DNA from: Halobacillus salinus
GTDB taxonomy: Bacteria > Bacillota > Bacilli > Bacillales > Halobacillaceae
Reading direction: 5' to 3'
Assembly: GCF_004684905.1 (NCBI RefSeq)
Contig: NZ_SRJC01000005.1
Coordinates: 1-64,000, forward strand
DNA: 64,000 nucleotides
The notes under the pieces were generated by a model. That model saw only the letters and a list, made by a program, of their open reading frames with translations, was not told the origin of the DNA and did no database searches. Each line of letters begins with the position of its first letter. The first letter of the stretch is position 1. Of the stretch, positions 9,344-20,214 are shown in pieces. Both the position numbers and the translations under genes were made by a program.

Positions 9344-9427
9344 GAAAGCTAGGTTGGGGCGGCTATACTGTGTGCCATCCCTGACTTCCGAATAGAATCA
9401 GCATTAAAGAATGCAGAAGGTGGACCG

Positions 9428-10375
9428 ATGATGCACCCACTCGCCGAACGAATCCAAAAACGAGATATGCGCGCACTCGCCCGCGCCATCACACTGATTG
9501 AGAATGACGACGATGATAAGCTCAAGCTCATGAGCGACATCTTTTCTATCAAAAAGCAGGCCCATTATATCGGTATAACCGGTTCACCTGGTGCAGGCAA
9601 AAGCTCGCTCATCAATCAGCTTCTGACGTACATCAGGAGTCTAGATCTCACCGTTGCTGTCATCGCTGTAGACCCGACAAGCCCTTTCAGTGGTGGCTCG
9701 TTACTGGGCGATCGGACGCGGATGAATCAGCATTTCATGGATCCGGGCATTTTCATACGGAGCATGGCGACGCGAGGCAGTCTAGGCGGGCTTGCAAGGT
9801 CCACAAAAGATGCAATCCGCGCATGCGATGCGTACGGTTTTGATGTCATTTTAGTAGAAACTGTCGGCGTCGGACAGTCGGAACTGGATATTATGAAAGT
9901 CGTCGATACGACGGGGCTCGTCCTGACGCCAAATAGTGGAGACGTCCTGCAAATTTTCAAAGCCGGCATCATGGAAATCGCTGACCTCTTTATCATTAAT
10001 AAAGCAGACCTTCCAGGTGTCGGAAAGCTGAAAGCGACATTGGAAGAATACCGTATGATCGTAAAGCCTAAAGGCTGGCAGCCCCCGATTGTCAGGACCA
10101 TCTCGACCGAGAACAAAGGGTTAGAGGAACTGTGGGAGAAGCTCGTCGAACATAAATCGTACTTATATGAATCGAAGCAAGGAGAAAAGCAGCGGCAACA
10201 ACAGCTCAAGCTCGAAGTCTATGATTTGATACGTGAGGAACTATGGAGAGAAGTCAGTAATACGGTGGAAGCGGATGAGGAGAAACAGAAGGCGCTCCAT
10301 GAAGAGGCCGATCCGTATCAACTGGCACGCTCGTGGGTTCAAAATTGGATGAAAAAGGGGAATGATGATGGCTAA
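9428..10375 (+). CDS. meaB: MeaB/ArgK-type GTPase, chaperone of a B12-dependent acyl-CoA mutase
   Basis: G3E-family P-loop GTPase that gates cofactor loading and protects adenosylcobalamin-dependent acyl-CoA mutases. The 315-residue protein has Walker A GITGSPGAGKSSLINQL near residue 49, switch-like VDPTSPFSGGSLLGDRTRM near 80, the GVGQSE loop, and the base-specificity motif NKAD near 195. It lies directly before the tetR and icmF genes and overlaps tetR by a few bases. IcmF contains its own MeaB-like domain, so a separate MeaB is apparently redundant unless it serves another mutase elsewhere in the genome. Confidence 0.88.
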   Translation: MMHPLAERIQKRDMRALARAITLIENDDDDKLKLMSDIFSIKKQAHYIGITGSPGAGKSSLINQLLTYIRSLDLTVAVIAVDPTSPFSGGSLLGDRTRMNQHFMDPGIFIRSMATRGSLGGLARSTKDAIRACDAYGFDVILVETVGVGQSELDIMKVVDTTGLVLTPNSGDVLQIFKAGIMEIADLFIINKADLPGVGKLKATLEEYRMIVKPKGWQPPIVRTISTENKGLEELWEKLVEHKSYLYESKQGEKQRQQQLKLEVYDLIREELWREVSNTVEADEEKQKALHEEADPYQLARSWVQNWMKKGNDDG

Positions 10376-11003
10376 AAAAGAAGTCCCTTCTTCCATTAAA
10401 GATGAAGCACTCGTCACGAAGAGAAGAAATCAGATGATCAAGGGTGCCGTAACCCTCTTTATTGAAAAAGGATTCCATAAGACGACAACCCGTGAAATTG
10501 CGAAAGCCTCCGGGTTCAGCATCGGTACGCTCTATGAATATATCCGGACGAAAGAAGATGTCTTGTTCCTAGTTTGTGATTCGATCTATCAACGAGTGAA
10601 AGAACGAATGGAAGCATCCATTGATCCACGTGAAACGACCATCCAGAGCTTGGTGCACGCCATACGCTCTTATTATCAACTGATGGATGATATGCAGGAT
10701 GAAGTGCTGGTCATGTACCAAGAGGTCAAATCTCTGCCGCGTGATGCCCAGGACTACGTTCTGCAAAAAGAGCGCGAAATGGTCGCGATGCTAGAAGAGG
10801 TCATCCGGAACAGTCTATCCAACAGTCAGTCAGAGCAGCAAGTCCAGCTTTTAGCCAATAATATTTTCGTCCAAGGTCAAATGTGGGGATTCCGTCGTTG
10901 GATTTTGCAAAGGCAGTTCACGATCCAATCATACACCGACCTTCAGATTCAATTGTTGCTTGAAGGATTAGGAGAATACGAACCATTCAAAGGAGGAGCA
11001 TGA
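10368..11003 (+). CDS. TetR/AcrR family transcriptional regulator
   Basis: About 211 residues. The N-terminal helix-turn-helix of the TetR family is clear: [20 protein letters not shown] followed by [20 protein letters not shown]. The rest is an all-helical ligand domain. ATG codons at 10362, 10365 and 10368 are all possible; the last has the best spacing from AAAGGGG. It overlaps meaB and is in turn overlapped by icmF (ATGA), so it is translated within the catabolic operon. The likely role is repression of these genes in response to an acyl-CoA, like FadR/YsiA. The palindromes before fadF and the thiolase gene are its candidate operators; that link is inference. Confidence 0.85.
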   Translation: MAKKEVPSSIKDEALVTKRRNQMIKGAVTLFIEKGFHKTTTREIAKASGFSIGTLYEYIRTKEDVLFLVCDSIYQRVKERMEASIDPRETTIQSLVHAIRSYYQLMDDMQDEVLVMYQEVKSLPRDAQDYVLQKEREMVAMLEEVIRNSLSNSQSEQQVQLLANNIFVQGQMWGFRRWILQRQFTIQSYTDLQIQLLLEGLGEYEPFKGGA

Positions 11004-14000
11004 AGATGGAACAACCGACGGTATATAAGCCGAAGAATCCGGTGCGTTTTGTAACGGCATCGAGTCTCTTCGATGGTCATGATGCATCCATTAATATAAT
11101 GCGGCGTATTTTACAGTCGACAGGTGCAGAAGTTATTCACCTCGGACATAACCGTTCTGTAGAGGAAGTCGTAAACGCAGCTGTACAGGAGGACGTACAG
11201 GGTATTGCAATCTCTTCTTATCAAGGAGGACACGTCGAATACTTCAAATATATGGTCGACCTCTTGAATGAAAAAGGGGCAGGTCACATTCGCGTTTACG
11301 GAGGCGGCGGTGGTGTCATCATCCCGCGTGAAATCAAGGAACTACATGATTACGGCGTAGCACGCGTCTTCTCACCAGAAGATGGACGTTCACTAGGCCT
11401 TCAAGGCATGATCAACATGATGATAGAGGAGTGCGATTTTCTTCCTCCATTACAAGTGGAAGAAGGCGTCAAGCAGTTGACGAACGGAAATCATCAAGCC
11501 ATCGCCCGCTTCATCACTTATGTGGAGAACACGCCGAAAAAAGAGCGTGAAGCAGTCGCCGCTTTCGAGACAGCGGTGGAAAACACCCAGGAAAAACAGA
11601 TTCCTGTTCTCGGTATCACCGGTACAGGCGGTGCTGGGAAAAGCTCGCTAACGGATGAATTGATCCGTCGCTTCATCAATGAGATACCGGACAAGAAAAT
11701 TGCGATTCTTTCTGTAGATCCTACCAAACGGAAAACAGGTGGTGCTCTTCTTGGAGACCGTATTCGTATGAACGCCATCTTCAACCCACGCGTTTACATG
11801 CGTTCCCTCGCAACACGTGATGCGAAATCGGAAGTATCGACAGCAGTCGAAGAAGCGATCCAAGTCGTCAAAGCCGCTGGTGTCGACTTCATTATCATAG
11901 AAACGAGTGGGATTGGGCAGGGAGATGCTGCCATCACGGAAATCACGGATCTGTCGATGTATGTGATGACCGCAGAGTTCGGTGCCCCTTCACAGCTTGA
12001 GAAAATCGATATGATCGATTTCGCCGACTTCATCGTCATTAACAAGTTCGAACAAAAAGGGTCCGAAGACGCCCTGAAGCAGGTGAAGAAGCAATATCAA
12101 CGCAGCCACATGTTGTTCCACGATGACGATTCGAAGTTTCCGGTCTACGGAACGATTGCCAGCCAGTTCAACGACCCAGGAACAAATACATTGTTCGCAT
12201 CAATTGTCGACGTGCTGAACGAGCGATACGAGTGGGGAGATACAACGTCACTCGAACGTGTCGATAAGGTAGAGAAGCAGAACGTCATTATTCCGAACGA
12301 CCGTAAACAGTATCTCCGTGACATCGCCTTAGCTGTCCGGGATTATCACACACAGACAGAGAATGAAGCAGAGAAGGCACGCAAACTTTATCAACTGAAA
12401 GGCACAATCGAAAGCCTGGAAGATGAGGGAACGAAGGCGAGCCTCGAACGCTTACTAGAGGATTACGAGAAGTCCATCGACCGTGAAGCAAAAGAGAAAC
12501 TCGATGACTGGGACGGATTGCATGAACGATATAGCGGGGATACGTACACGTTCAAGGTACGTGAAAAAGAAATCACAATGGACATTACAACCGAAAGTCT
12601 AGCTGGGCTTAAAATACCGAAAGTCGCACTTCCAAAGTATTCGGATTGGGGCGATCGTTTGACGTGGTTGCTGAAAGAGAATGTGCCTGGAGCCTTTCCG
12701 TTTACGGCGGGAGTGTTCCCGTTCAAACGAAAAGGGGAAGATCCGAAGCGCCAGTTCGCAGGAGAAGGGACTCCAGAACGGACGAACCGACGTTTCCACT
12801 ACTTATCAGAAGGCGATGATGCGAAGCGTTTGAGTACGGCGTTCGACTCCGTCACCTTGTATGGTGAAGATCCGGATGAACGCCCGGATATCTACGGGAA
12901 AGTCGGCGAGAGCGGTGTGAATATCTGTACGCTCGAGGATATGAAGAAGCTGTATGATGGCTTCGATCTAGTCGACCCTACGACCTCCGTTTCGATGACG
13001 ATTAACGGTCCGGCACCGATTATTCTTGCGATGTTCTTCAATACGGCGATCGATCAGCAACTTCATCGCTTCAAAGAAGAAAACGGACGCGAGCCGAATC
13101 AAGAAGAAGCAGCGAAGATCAAAGAAGAAACAATTCATGTCGTCCGTGGAACTGTCCAGGCCGATATCCTGAAAGAAGATCAGGGGCAAAATACGTGCAT
13201 CTTCTCAACGGAATTCGCCCTTCGTATGATGGGAGATATCCAGCAGTATTTCATCGATCACGAAGTGCGTAACTATTATTCTGTTTCGATTTCCGGCTAC
13301 CACATCGCAGAAGCCGGTGCGAACCCGATCACACAGCTCGCCTTCACATTGGCGAACGGCTTTACGTATGTAGAGTACTATTTGAGTCGCGGAATGGATA
13401 TTAACAAGTTCGCACCGAACTTATCGTTCTTCTTCTCGAACGGCCTCGACCCAGAGTACACCGTGATGGGACGCGTAGCCCGCAGAATCTGGGCGATTGT
13501 CATGAAGAATAAGTATGGTGCTAACGAGCGTAGCCAGAAGCTGAAGTATCATATCCAAACGTCTGGACGCTCCCTGCACGCTCAGGAAATCGACTTCAAC
13601 GATATCCGTACGACGTTGCAGGCACTGATCGCCATTCAGGATAACTGTAACTCACTTCACACGAACTCTTATGATGAAGCCATTACCACCCCGACAGAAG
13701 AATCTGTCCGCCGTGCGATGGCCATTCAAATGATCATCAGCAAAGAGTTCGGCCTTACGAAAAACGAGAACTCTCTTCAAGGATCGTATATTATCCGGGA
13801 ACTGACAGACCTTGTCGAAGAAGCAGTTCTGCAAGAATTCGAACGGATCAATGACCGTGGTGGTGTACTCGGTGCGATGGAACGCCAGTATCAACGCGGG
13901 AAAATCCAAGAAGAATCGCTTTATTACGAAGGTAAGAAGCATTCAGGTGAATTGCCGATCATCGGTGTGAACACGTACCTGAACCCGAATCCACCTTCTG

Positions 14001-14251
14001 AAGAAGACATTGATTCTATGGAACTTGCGCGTGCTTCGAAGGAAGAGAAAGAGCACCAGATTACAGAACTCCGCAATTTCCAAGGAGCACATGAAGATAA
14101 AGCGGAAGCAGCCCTCGAACGACTGAAATATGTCGCGGCAAACGATGGCAATATCTTCGCTGAGCTCATGGAAACGGTCAAAGTTGCTAGTCTCGGTCAA
14201 ATCACCAACGCCCTCTATCAAGTCGGCGGTCAATACAGAAGAAACATGTAG
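11000..14251 (+). CDS. icmF: Fused isobutyryl-CoA mutase IcmF
   Basis: Adenosylcobalamin-dependent interconversion of isobutyryl-CoA and n-butyryl-CoA. The 1083-residue protein has the fused layout: an N-terminal B12-binding domain with [13 protein letters not shown] (base-off His) at residues 14-26, a central MeaB-like GTPase with [12 protein letters not shown] near residue 205 and NKFEQKG near 345, and a large C-terminal mutase barrel from about residue 560. The start ATG overlaps the TGA of tetR and follows AAAGGAGG. With the thiolase, Hbd and dehydrogenases it would channel valine- or branched-fatty-acid-derived isobutyryl-CoA into butyryl-CoA oxidation. A strong terminator follows. Confidence 0.93.
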   Translation: MKMEQPTVYKPKNPVRFVTASSLFDGHDASINIMRRILQSTGAEVIHLGHNRSVEEVVNAAVQEDVQGIAISSYQGGHVEYFKYMVDLLNEKGAGHIRVYGGGGGVIIPREIKELHDYGVARVFSPEDGRSLGLQGMINMMIEECDFLPPLQVEEGVKQLTNGNHQAIARFITYVENTPKKEREAVAAFETAVENTQEKQIPVLGITGTGGAGKSSLTDELIRRFINEIPDKKIAILSVDPTKRKTGGALLGDRIRMNAIFNPRVYMRSLATRDAKSEVSTAVEEAIQVVKAAGVDFIIIETSGIGQGDAAITEITDLSMYVMTAEFGAPSQLEKIDMIDFADFIVINKFEQKGSEDALKQVKKQYQRSHMLFHDDDSKFPVYGTIASQFNDPGTNTLFASIVDVLNERYEWGDTTSLERVDKVEKQNVIIPNDRKQYLRDIALAVRDYHTQTENEAEKARKLYQLKGTIESLEDEGTKASLERLLEDYEKSIDREAKEKLDDWDGLHERYSGDTYTFKVREKEITMDITTESLAGLKIPKVALPKYSDWGDRLTWLLKENVPGAFPFTAGVFPFKRKGEDPKRQFAGEGTPERTNRRFHYLSEGDDAKRLSTAFDSVTLYGEDPDERPDIYGKVGESGVNICTLEDMKKLYDGFDLVDPTTSVSMTINGPAPIILAMFFNTAIDQQLHRFKEENGREPNQEEAAKIKEETIHVVRGTVQADILKEDQGQNTCIFSTEFALRMMGDIQQYFIDHEVRNYYSVSISGYHIAEAGANPITQLAFTLANGFTYVEYYLSRGMDINKFAPNLSFFFSNGLDPEYTVMGRVARRIWAIVMKNKYGANERSQKLKYHIQTSGRSLHAQEIDFNDIRTTLQALIAIQDNCNSLHTNSYDEAITTPTEESVRRAMAIQMIISKEFGLTKNENSLQGSYIIRELTDLVEEAVLQEFERINDRGGVLGAMERQYQRGKIQEESLYYEGKKHSGELPIIGVNTYLNPNPPSEEDIDSMELARASKEEKEHQITELRNFQGAHEDKAEAALERLKYVAANDGNIFAELMETVKVASLGQITNALYQVGGQYRRNM

Positions 14252-14270
14252 TTTCTACAAAGAAATAGAA

Positions 14271-14303
14271 AACCCGAACGAATGGTATCGTTCGGGTTTT
14301 TTA
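14271..14303 (+). terminator. Terminator of the icmF operon
   Basis: AACCCGAACGA / TCGTTCGGGTT stem with a 6-base loop, followed by TTTT. It marks the end of the catabolic gene run; after it come about 450 bases with no gene, occupied by two intergenic repeat elements. Confidence 0.85.
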
Positions 14304-14309
14304 ATGAAG

Positions 14310-14452
14310 TATAGAAAGCGCCGCTTCGGCAACATACTTCGCTTTCCGCGGGCACGGCCTCAGCCTCCTCAGAAAGCAAAGACCGCTTTCTTCCGGGGTC
14401 TTCACCTCGCGCTATTCCCGCAGGAGTCTACGTATGTTGCCTACGCTCTATA
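14310..14452. repeat. Intergenic structured repeat, copy A
   Basis: One member of a repeat family scattered through the window. The ends form a perfect 10-bp inverted repeat (GGCAACATAC at 14328 and GTATGTTGCC at 14432), extended imperfectly outward. Inside, CCGCGGG (14346) and CCCGCAGG (14417) form a second helix. Read on the minus strand, the constant blocks are GACTCCTGCGGGA, GAAGACCCC, GAGGAGGCTGAG and GCCCGCGGAAAGCGA. No protein-coding frame is evident. Confidence 0.75.
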
Positions 14453-14521
14453 AGTATCTCTAATTATATGGTAGTATTTGCAGCCGTCCGATAAACATCG
14501 GTTCAACCCATTTTGGGTAAA

Positions 14522-14720
14522 GGTGGTGGGGAAACGGCGAGACTCCTGCAAAGGTACAACTTGAGTAATCTTCCTAGCACCTTTGCGCCGAGAAAGTTTG
14601 CTACGGAGCGATACTAGAAGACGCAGGCGCAGTTCCTTAAACAATAGAGTGAGATACCAAAAGGTATAGAGCGAGGAGGCATGGCGTTCCCGGCGGAAAG
14701 TGAGTTATTTTCCACCCCGT
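14522..14720. repeat. Intergenic structured repeat, copy B (degenerate, with insert)
   Basis: In opposite orientation to copy A, with GAGACTCCTGC near the left end and GGCGGAAAGTGAG near the right end. The outer arms GGTGGGGAAA and TTTCCACCCC pair at 8 of 10 positions. The middle is longer than in other copies, giving about 195 bases, so this copy appears altered or carries inserted sequence. Confidence 0.6.
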
Positions 14721-14765
14721 TGCATACTCCAATAGTGAAAGGACCGCTATCAGTTTAATTTAGGA

Positions 14766-15086
14766 TCAGTGGCCTCCGCCGATCTGATCATCATCATGGG
14801 CCTGGTTTACTTCCGTAATGTACGGCTTCTTCATCCCGTACCATTCATACGTCAGATTATAGGTCTCGTCTGCTTCAAGAAGCATCCAAGTACTCGTATC
14901 CTTCACATGGAGTTTTTGGTCATCTACCATCACATAATAACCATCTTCTCCATGATGTTTTTCAGTAACCGTCGCTTCTTCCAAGTGTTCTGAGCGGATC
15001 ATGCCGTAATTCGTGACTACATAGACGCCAACGATTAGAACAATGATAATGGTGGCGACCCAGTTGAACGGGTGTGTTTTTAGCAT
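14766..15086 (-). CDS. Hypothetical single-span membrane protein
   Basis: I do not recognise this 106-residue protein. It has one N-terminal membrane helix (about residues 9-27, WVATIIIVLIVGVYVV) and an extracytoplasmic part rich in acidic and aromatic residues, ending in a His/Asp-rich tail HDDDQIGGGH. A good ribosome site, GAAGGAGAG, precedes the ATG. It stands alone on the minus strand between the icmF operon and rpoE. The His/Asp tail could bind metal, but nothing else supports this. Confidence 0.65.
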   Translation of the reverse strand: MLKTHPFNWVATIIIVLIVGVYVVTNYGMIRSEHLEEATVTEKHHGEDGYYVMVDDQKLHVKDTSTWMLLEADETYNLTYEWYGMKKPYITEVNQAHDDDQIGGGH

Positions 15087-15232
15087 TCTGTGTTCTCTCC
15101 TTCATCTAGTTATGGGTACGTTTATTTTATACGAAAAGGCCCCGAAGACCAAACAATTACCGTCTTCCACTTACTTTGAGGTAGAGGTTTAAATTCTATT
15201 CGGTTTGGCTACTAATGGTTGTAGCGATAGAT

Positions 15233-15261
15233 TTGATTTTTGTGATTCCAAATCATATAAT
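15233..15261 (+). promoter_or_regulatory. rpoE SigA promoter
   Basis: TTGATT and TATAAT with a 17-base spacer, about 80 bases before the rpoE start codon. This is the only good promoter in the 250 bases between the divergent hypothetical gene and rpoE. Confidence 0.6.
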
Positions 15262-15340
15262 GGATGGTATGATTAAATGTGATTCGTATGCCTATCAAGT
15301 CATATTTTCTATTATGTGTAGATAAAGGAGTGCTGAGATC

Positions 15341-15890
15341 GTGAGCTTAAAAGAACTAAGCAAAGAGCAAATTGAAGAGATTTCAATGATTGAACTTGCA
15401 ACGATCATTTTAGAAGAAGAAAGAGAAGCAATGGACTTTAATGATTTATTCAACCGTATTGCTTCCCTGAAAAACTTCACTGAACAACAAAAAGAAAACA
15501 ACATCGCGCAGTTTTTGTACAGATATGAATATCGATGGTCGTTATATGACGATCGGAACAAACCGCTGGGGACTTCGTAAGTGGTACCCTGTAGAGCAAA
15601 TGGAAGAGGAAATTGCGAATCTTCCACAGAAGCGCAAGAAGAAGAAAAAGAAGAAGAAAAAACCATCCAAGCTTCTTGAAGATGAACTTGGTGTATCCGA
15701 ATACGATTCTTCAGATGACGATGATCTAGAAGATGACATCGATCTGACGGATGAAGATCTTGATCTTGATGATGACGATGATGACGACTTCGATGGCGAT
15801 TACGAAGACGACGATTTAGATGAAGAGGAAGAAGAAATCGTTGAGGATGACATCAGTTTCATCGGCGACGATGACGAAGAAGAAGAGTAA
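15341..15890 (+). CDS. rpoE: RNA polymerase delta subunit RpoE, with an apparent frameshift
   Basis: Delta subunit of Firmicutes RNA polymerase, which speeds RNA polymerase recycling and tunes promoter response to initiating nucleotide. The N-terminal domain ([21 protein letters not shown]...) starts at GTG 15341. The reading frame breaks at a run of five T (15512-15516): removing one T gives [28 protein letters not shown], which matches the family (QFYTDLNIDGR in B. subtilis). The joined protein would have 182 residues, including a lysine run near residue 105 and a long Asp/Glu tail, as expected. Either a homopolymer sequencing error or a real mutation. It sits directly before pyrG as in B. 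subtilis. Confidence 0.88.
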
Positions 15891-15903
15891 TTCGAAAACG
15901 CTG

Positions 15904-16000
15904 TTGACTTTCAAAAGCCAAATCAGTACAATCTAATTTGGGCTCTTTAAATTCAGAACGAAACGATATAACGCTCCCCTGGACCAGGGGAGCGTTTTTT
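15904..16000 (+). promoter_or_regulatory. pyrG promoter and reiterative-transcription attenuator
   Basis: TTGACT-17 bases-TACAAT is followed after 7 bases by GGGCTC (15940), the initial transcribed sequence known for B. subtilis pyrG. About 25 bases further on is the terminator ACGCTCCCCTGG-ACC-AGGGGAGCGT then TTTTTT (15971-16000). In the known mechanism, low CTP makes polymerase stutter and add G residues to the 5' end; the G run pairs with the C/U-rich CUCCCCU side of the hairpin and prevents termination. All parts are visible. The same hairpin also ends rpoE transcription. Confidence 0.85.
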
Positions 16001-16078
16001 ATTTTTTATAGCAAATTAGGATACCGTATAGGTAAGACCCCTTATGAAATAAAGAACCAATAGGTAAATCATATATAA

Positions 16079-17695
<1,617 letters not shown>

Positions 17696-17700
17696 GTAAC

Positions 17701-17735
17701 AAAAATAGCTGAGGTTTTCACCTCAGCTATTTTCA
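17701..17735 (+). terminator. pyrG terminator
   Basis: AAAATAGCTGAGGT / ACCTCAGCTATTTT is an almost perfect long stem with a very small loop, located 6 bases after the pyrG stop codon. Confidence 0.85.
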
Positions 17736-17740
17736 GGCTG

Positions 17741-17825
17741 TTGGGCATTTGAGTTGTGCATTTGAGTTGTGCATTTGAGTTGGGGACGGTTCTCGTGTTT
17801 GACCAAACACGAGAACCGTCCCCAA
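17741..17825. repeat. Three 13-nt tandem repeats joined to a 22-bp perfect palindrome
   Basis: TTGGGCATTTGAG is followed by two copies of TTGTGCATTTGAG with no gap (17741-17779), and the next unit runs straight into the palindrome. Its 22-nt arms (17780-17801 and 17804-17825, core GGGGACGGTTCTCGTG) are exact reverse complements with a 2-base loop. Palindromes with this core look like dispersed REP-type elements I have seen in Bacillus genomes; that is recollection, not proof. Confidence 0.75.
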
Positions 17826-17998
17826 ACAAAACCCAACAAGTTCAGATCAGATATCCTCTTCCAAAAATAGAAGAAATTAGCGAAATAGAACATACATACG
17901 GCAGGAACTAAGTCGGCTTTCATCGAAAGTAAGTGAAGAGACTAGATATATAAATAGGACGAGGGGTATAGAGATTTCTATTTGAAAGGCGGTATAAG

Positions 17999-18370
17999 AT
18001 GGCGAATCCAATTCTAATAGTAGACGACCAAAGCGGAATACGACTTCTCTTAGAGGAAGTACTGAAAAGCGCTGGATATCAAACACTCACAGCGAAATCA
18101 GGGAAACAGGCGTGCGAGCTTGCTAGTGACCACGACGTGGATCTGATGATCATGGACTTTAACTTACCTGTCATGCACGGACGTGATGTGCTGAATAAAA
18201 TGGTAGAAATGGAATGTGATTTTCCCGTCATCATTATCACAGGTGACTCAGAAGAGTCCGTTAGAGAACAGGTGGATCATTCCTTTGTGAAAGATATTAT
18301 AAGCAAACCGTTCGACATCCAAGATTTTCAAAACAAGGTAGGCAATGTACTAGAAAAAAGCCGAACCTAA
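17999..18370 (+). CDS. spo0F: Sporulation phosphorelay response regulator Spo0F
   Basis: Single receiver domain of 123 residues that takes phosphate from sensor kinases and passes it to Spo0B. The acid pocket VDDQ (residues 8-11) and phospho-acceptor Asp in LMIMDFNLP near residue 54 are present, as are the conserved Thr in IIITGDSEES and Lys in SKPFD near residue 104. There is no output domain. The LIVDDQSGIRLLLEEV start is nearly that of B. subtilis Spo0F, and the pyrG-spo0F-fbaA order is the same. Sequence divergence in the alpha4-beta5 region (QVDHSFVKDII) is considerable but fits the family. Confidence 0.9.
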   Translation: MANPILIVDDQSGIRLLLEEVLKSAGYQTLTAKSGKQACELASDHDVDLMIMDFNLPVMHGRDVLNKMVEMECDFPVIIITGDSEESVREQVDHSFVKDIISKPFDIQDFQNKVGNVLEKSRT

Positions 18371-18523
18371 CTTTTTTTTGGATGTAAGCGCTCTATAATA
18401 GCTGCGGTTGTTGCACCGATGGGTGGGTATTGGTATTCTATTACTGTAGCTTAAGTTACCAGTGCTTTTTATCCAAAAATCACTTGTAAATAGTCGAACG
18501 TATTTTTCAAAGGAGGATCTTTC

Positions 18524-19390
18524 ATGCCGTTAGTATCTATGAAAGAAATGCTAGAAACTGCTAAAGAAAACCGTTATGGTGTTGGGCAGTTCAACTTAAA
18601 TAACCTTGAGTACGCTCAAGCAATCCTACAGGCTGCTGAAGAAGAGCAGTCCCCAGTTATCCTTGGTGTATCTGAAGGTGCTGGACGTTACATGGGAGGC
18701 TTCAACGTTGTTGTAGACATGGTTAAAGCCCTTATGAAAGCTTACGGTACAACTGTACCTGTCGCTATTCACCTTGACCACGGTTCAAGTTTCGAGAAGT
18801 GTGCAGAAGCAATCCACGCAGGTTTCACATCTGTTATGATTGACGCTTCCCACGATCCACTTGAAGAAAACATCGCGGTTACGAAGAAAGTTGTAGAACT
18901 TGCTCACATCCACGGTGTTTCTGTTGAAGCAGAACTTGGCCGCGTAGGTGGACAAGAAGACGATCTTATCGTAGACGATGCAGAAGCTGCATACGCGATT
19001 CCTTCTGAGTGTAAGCAACTAGTTGACGAAACAAACGTTGACGTATTCGCTCCAGCACTTGGATCTGTACACGGTCCTTACAAAGGTGAACCGAACCTTG
19101 GCTTCGACCGTATGGAAGAAATCATGGGTCTTGTAGACAAGCCACTTGTTCTTCACGGTGGTACAGGAATCCCTACAGCTGACATTAAGAAAGCTATTTC
19201 TTTCGGTACAGCTAAAATCAACGTAAACACGGAAAACCAGATCGCTCAAGGTAAAGCGGTTCGTGAAGTTCTTGCTGAACAGCCTGAACAATACGACCCT
19301 CGTAAATATCTTGGACCTGGCCGTGAAGCAATCAAACAAACCGTTATCGGCAAAATGCGCGAATTCGGTTCTTCTCAACAAGCTAAATAA
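18524..19390 (+). CDS. fbaA: Class II fructose-1,6-bisphosphate aldolase
   Basis: Zinc-dependent cleavage of fructose 1,6-bisphosphate in glycolysis and the reverse in gluconeogenesis. The 288-residue protein carries the metal ligands in IHLDHGSS near residue 84 and VHGPYKGEP and LHGGTGIP near residues 180 and 210, and the [10 protein letters not shown] phosphate-binding stretch. AAAGGAGGATC gives a strong ribosome site. Codon use (many GTA/GCT/CTT, few rare codons) fits a highly expressed gene. An incomplete cre-like sequence (TGTAAGCGCTCTAT, 18383) is present upstream and overlaps a possible TATAAT box. Confidence 0.95.
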   Translation: MPLVSMKEMLETAKENRYGVGQFNLNNLEYAQAILQAAEEEQSPVILGVSEGAGRYMGGFNVVVDMVKALMKAYGTTVPVAIHLDHGSSFEKCAEAIHAGFTSVMIDASHDPLEENIAVTKKVVELAHIHGVSVEAELGRVGGQEDDLIVDDAEAAYAIPSECKQLVDETNVDVFAPALGSVHGPYKGEPNLGFDRMEEIMGLVDKPLVLHGGTGIPTADIKKAISFGTAKINVNTENQIAQGKAVREVLAEQPEQYDPRKYLGPGREAIKQTVIGKMREFGSSQQAK

Positions 19391-19503
19391 GTACATTCAG
19401 GAACCGTTACATAGTAACGGTTTCCTTTGCATCAGTTATGAAAACGCCATCATTTGATGAATTTCGGGAAAACTCTACATTATTTTTGACAGGGGTGAGC
19501 AGG

Positions 19504-20145
19504 ATGAAATTTTTTATTGATACGGCCAATATTGAAGATATCAGGGAAGCGAATGCTCTAGGAATTCTGGATGGGGTGACGACAAACCCAAGTCTTGTGG
19601 CGAAAGAGGGCGTCTCTTTCCACGATCGCTTGAAAGAGATCACAGCGGAAGTTGAAGGATCAGTCAGTGCAGAAGTCGTGTCAGAAGACGCGGAAGGGAT
19701 GATCAGTGAGGGGAAAGAACTTGCTGCGATTGCACCGAACATTACGGTTAAAGTCCCGATGACCCTCGAAGGTTTGAAGGCTGTCAAAGCGTTCTCAGAT
19801 TTGAAAATCAAGACGAACGTAACACTCGTATTCTCTGCTAACCAAGCTTTACTTGCGGCACGTGCTGGCGCAACATATGTATCTCCTTTCCTTGGAAGAT
19901 TGGATGATATCGGTCACAACGGAGTAGATTTGATTGCTCAGATTTCAGAAATCTTCGACCGTCATGCCATCGATACAGAAATCATCGCAGCATCGATCCG
20001 TCACCCGGTTCATGTAACGGAAGCTGCTATTCACGGTGCGCATATCGCGACGGTTCCTTTCAAAGTCTTCCAACAAATCGTCAAACACCCACTCACAGAC
20101 CAGGGGATTGAAAAATTCCTCAATGACTGGAATAATCAAAAATAA
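19504..20145 (+). CDS. tal: Transaldolase (TalC/fructose-6-phosphate aldolase type)
   Basis: Short-form transaldolase of 213 residues for the pentose phosphate pathway. It begins [16 protein letters not shown], the Schiff-base Lys lies in NITVKVPMT near residue 83, and the barrel has [26 protein letters not shown] and [15 protein letters not shown]. The start at 19504 follows AGGGGTGAGCAGG; an earlier in-frame ATG lacks both a ribosome site and homology. It corresponds to B. subtilis ywjH and follows fbaA as there. Confidence 0.93.
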   Translation: MKFFIDTANIEDIREANALGILDGVTTNPSLVAKEGVSFHDRLKEITAEVEGSVSAEVVSEDAEGMISEGKELAAIAPNITVKVPMTLEGLKAVKAFSDLKIKTNVTLVFSANQALLAARAGATYVSPFLGRLDDIGHNGVDLIAQISEIFDRHAIDTEIIAASIRHPVHVTEAAIHGAHIATVPFKVFQQIVKHPLTDQGIEKFLNDWNNQK

Positions 20146-20214
20146 CTAGAGTGTAATGGAAATTATTGCACATACTAGGTGTATCATCTTTACCAATAAA
20201 GCGAGGAGTATTTC

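Noticed and set aside
18383-18396. cre-like TGTAAGCGCTCTAT before fbaA
   Set aside because: The last two consensus bases do not match and fbaA is not a usual CcpA target; noted only as possible.
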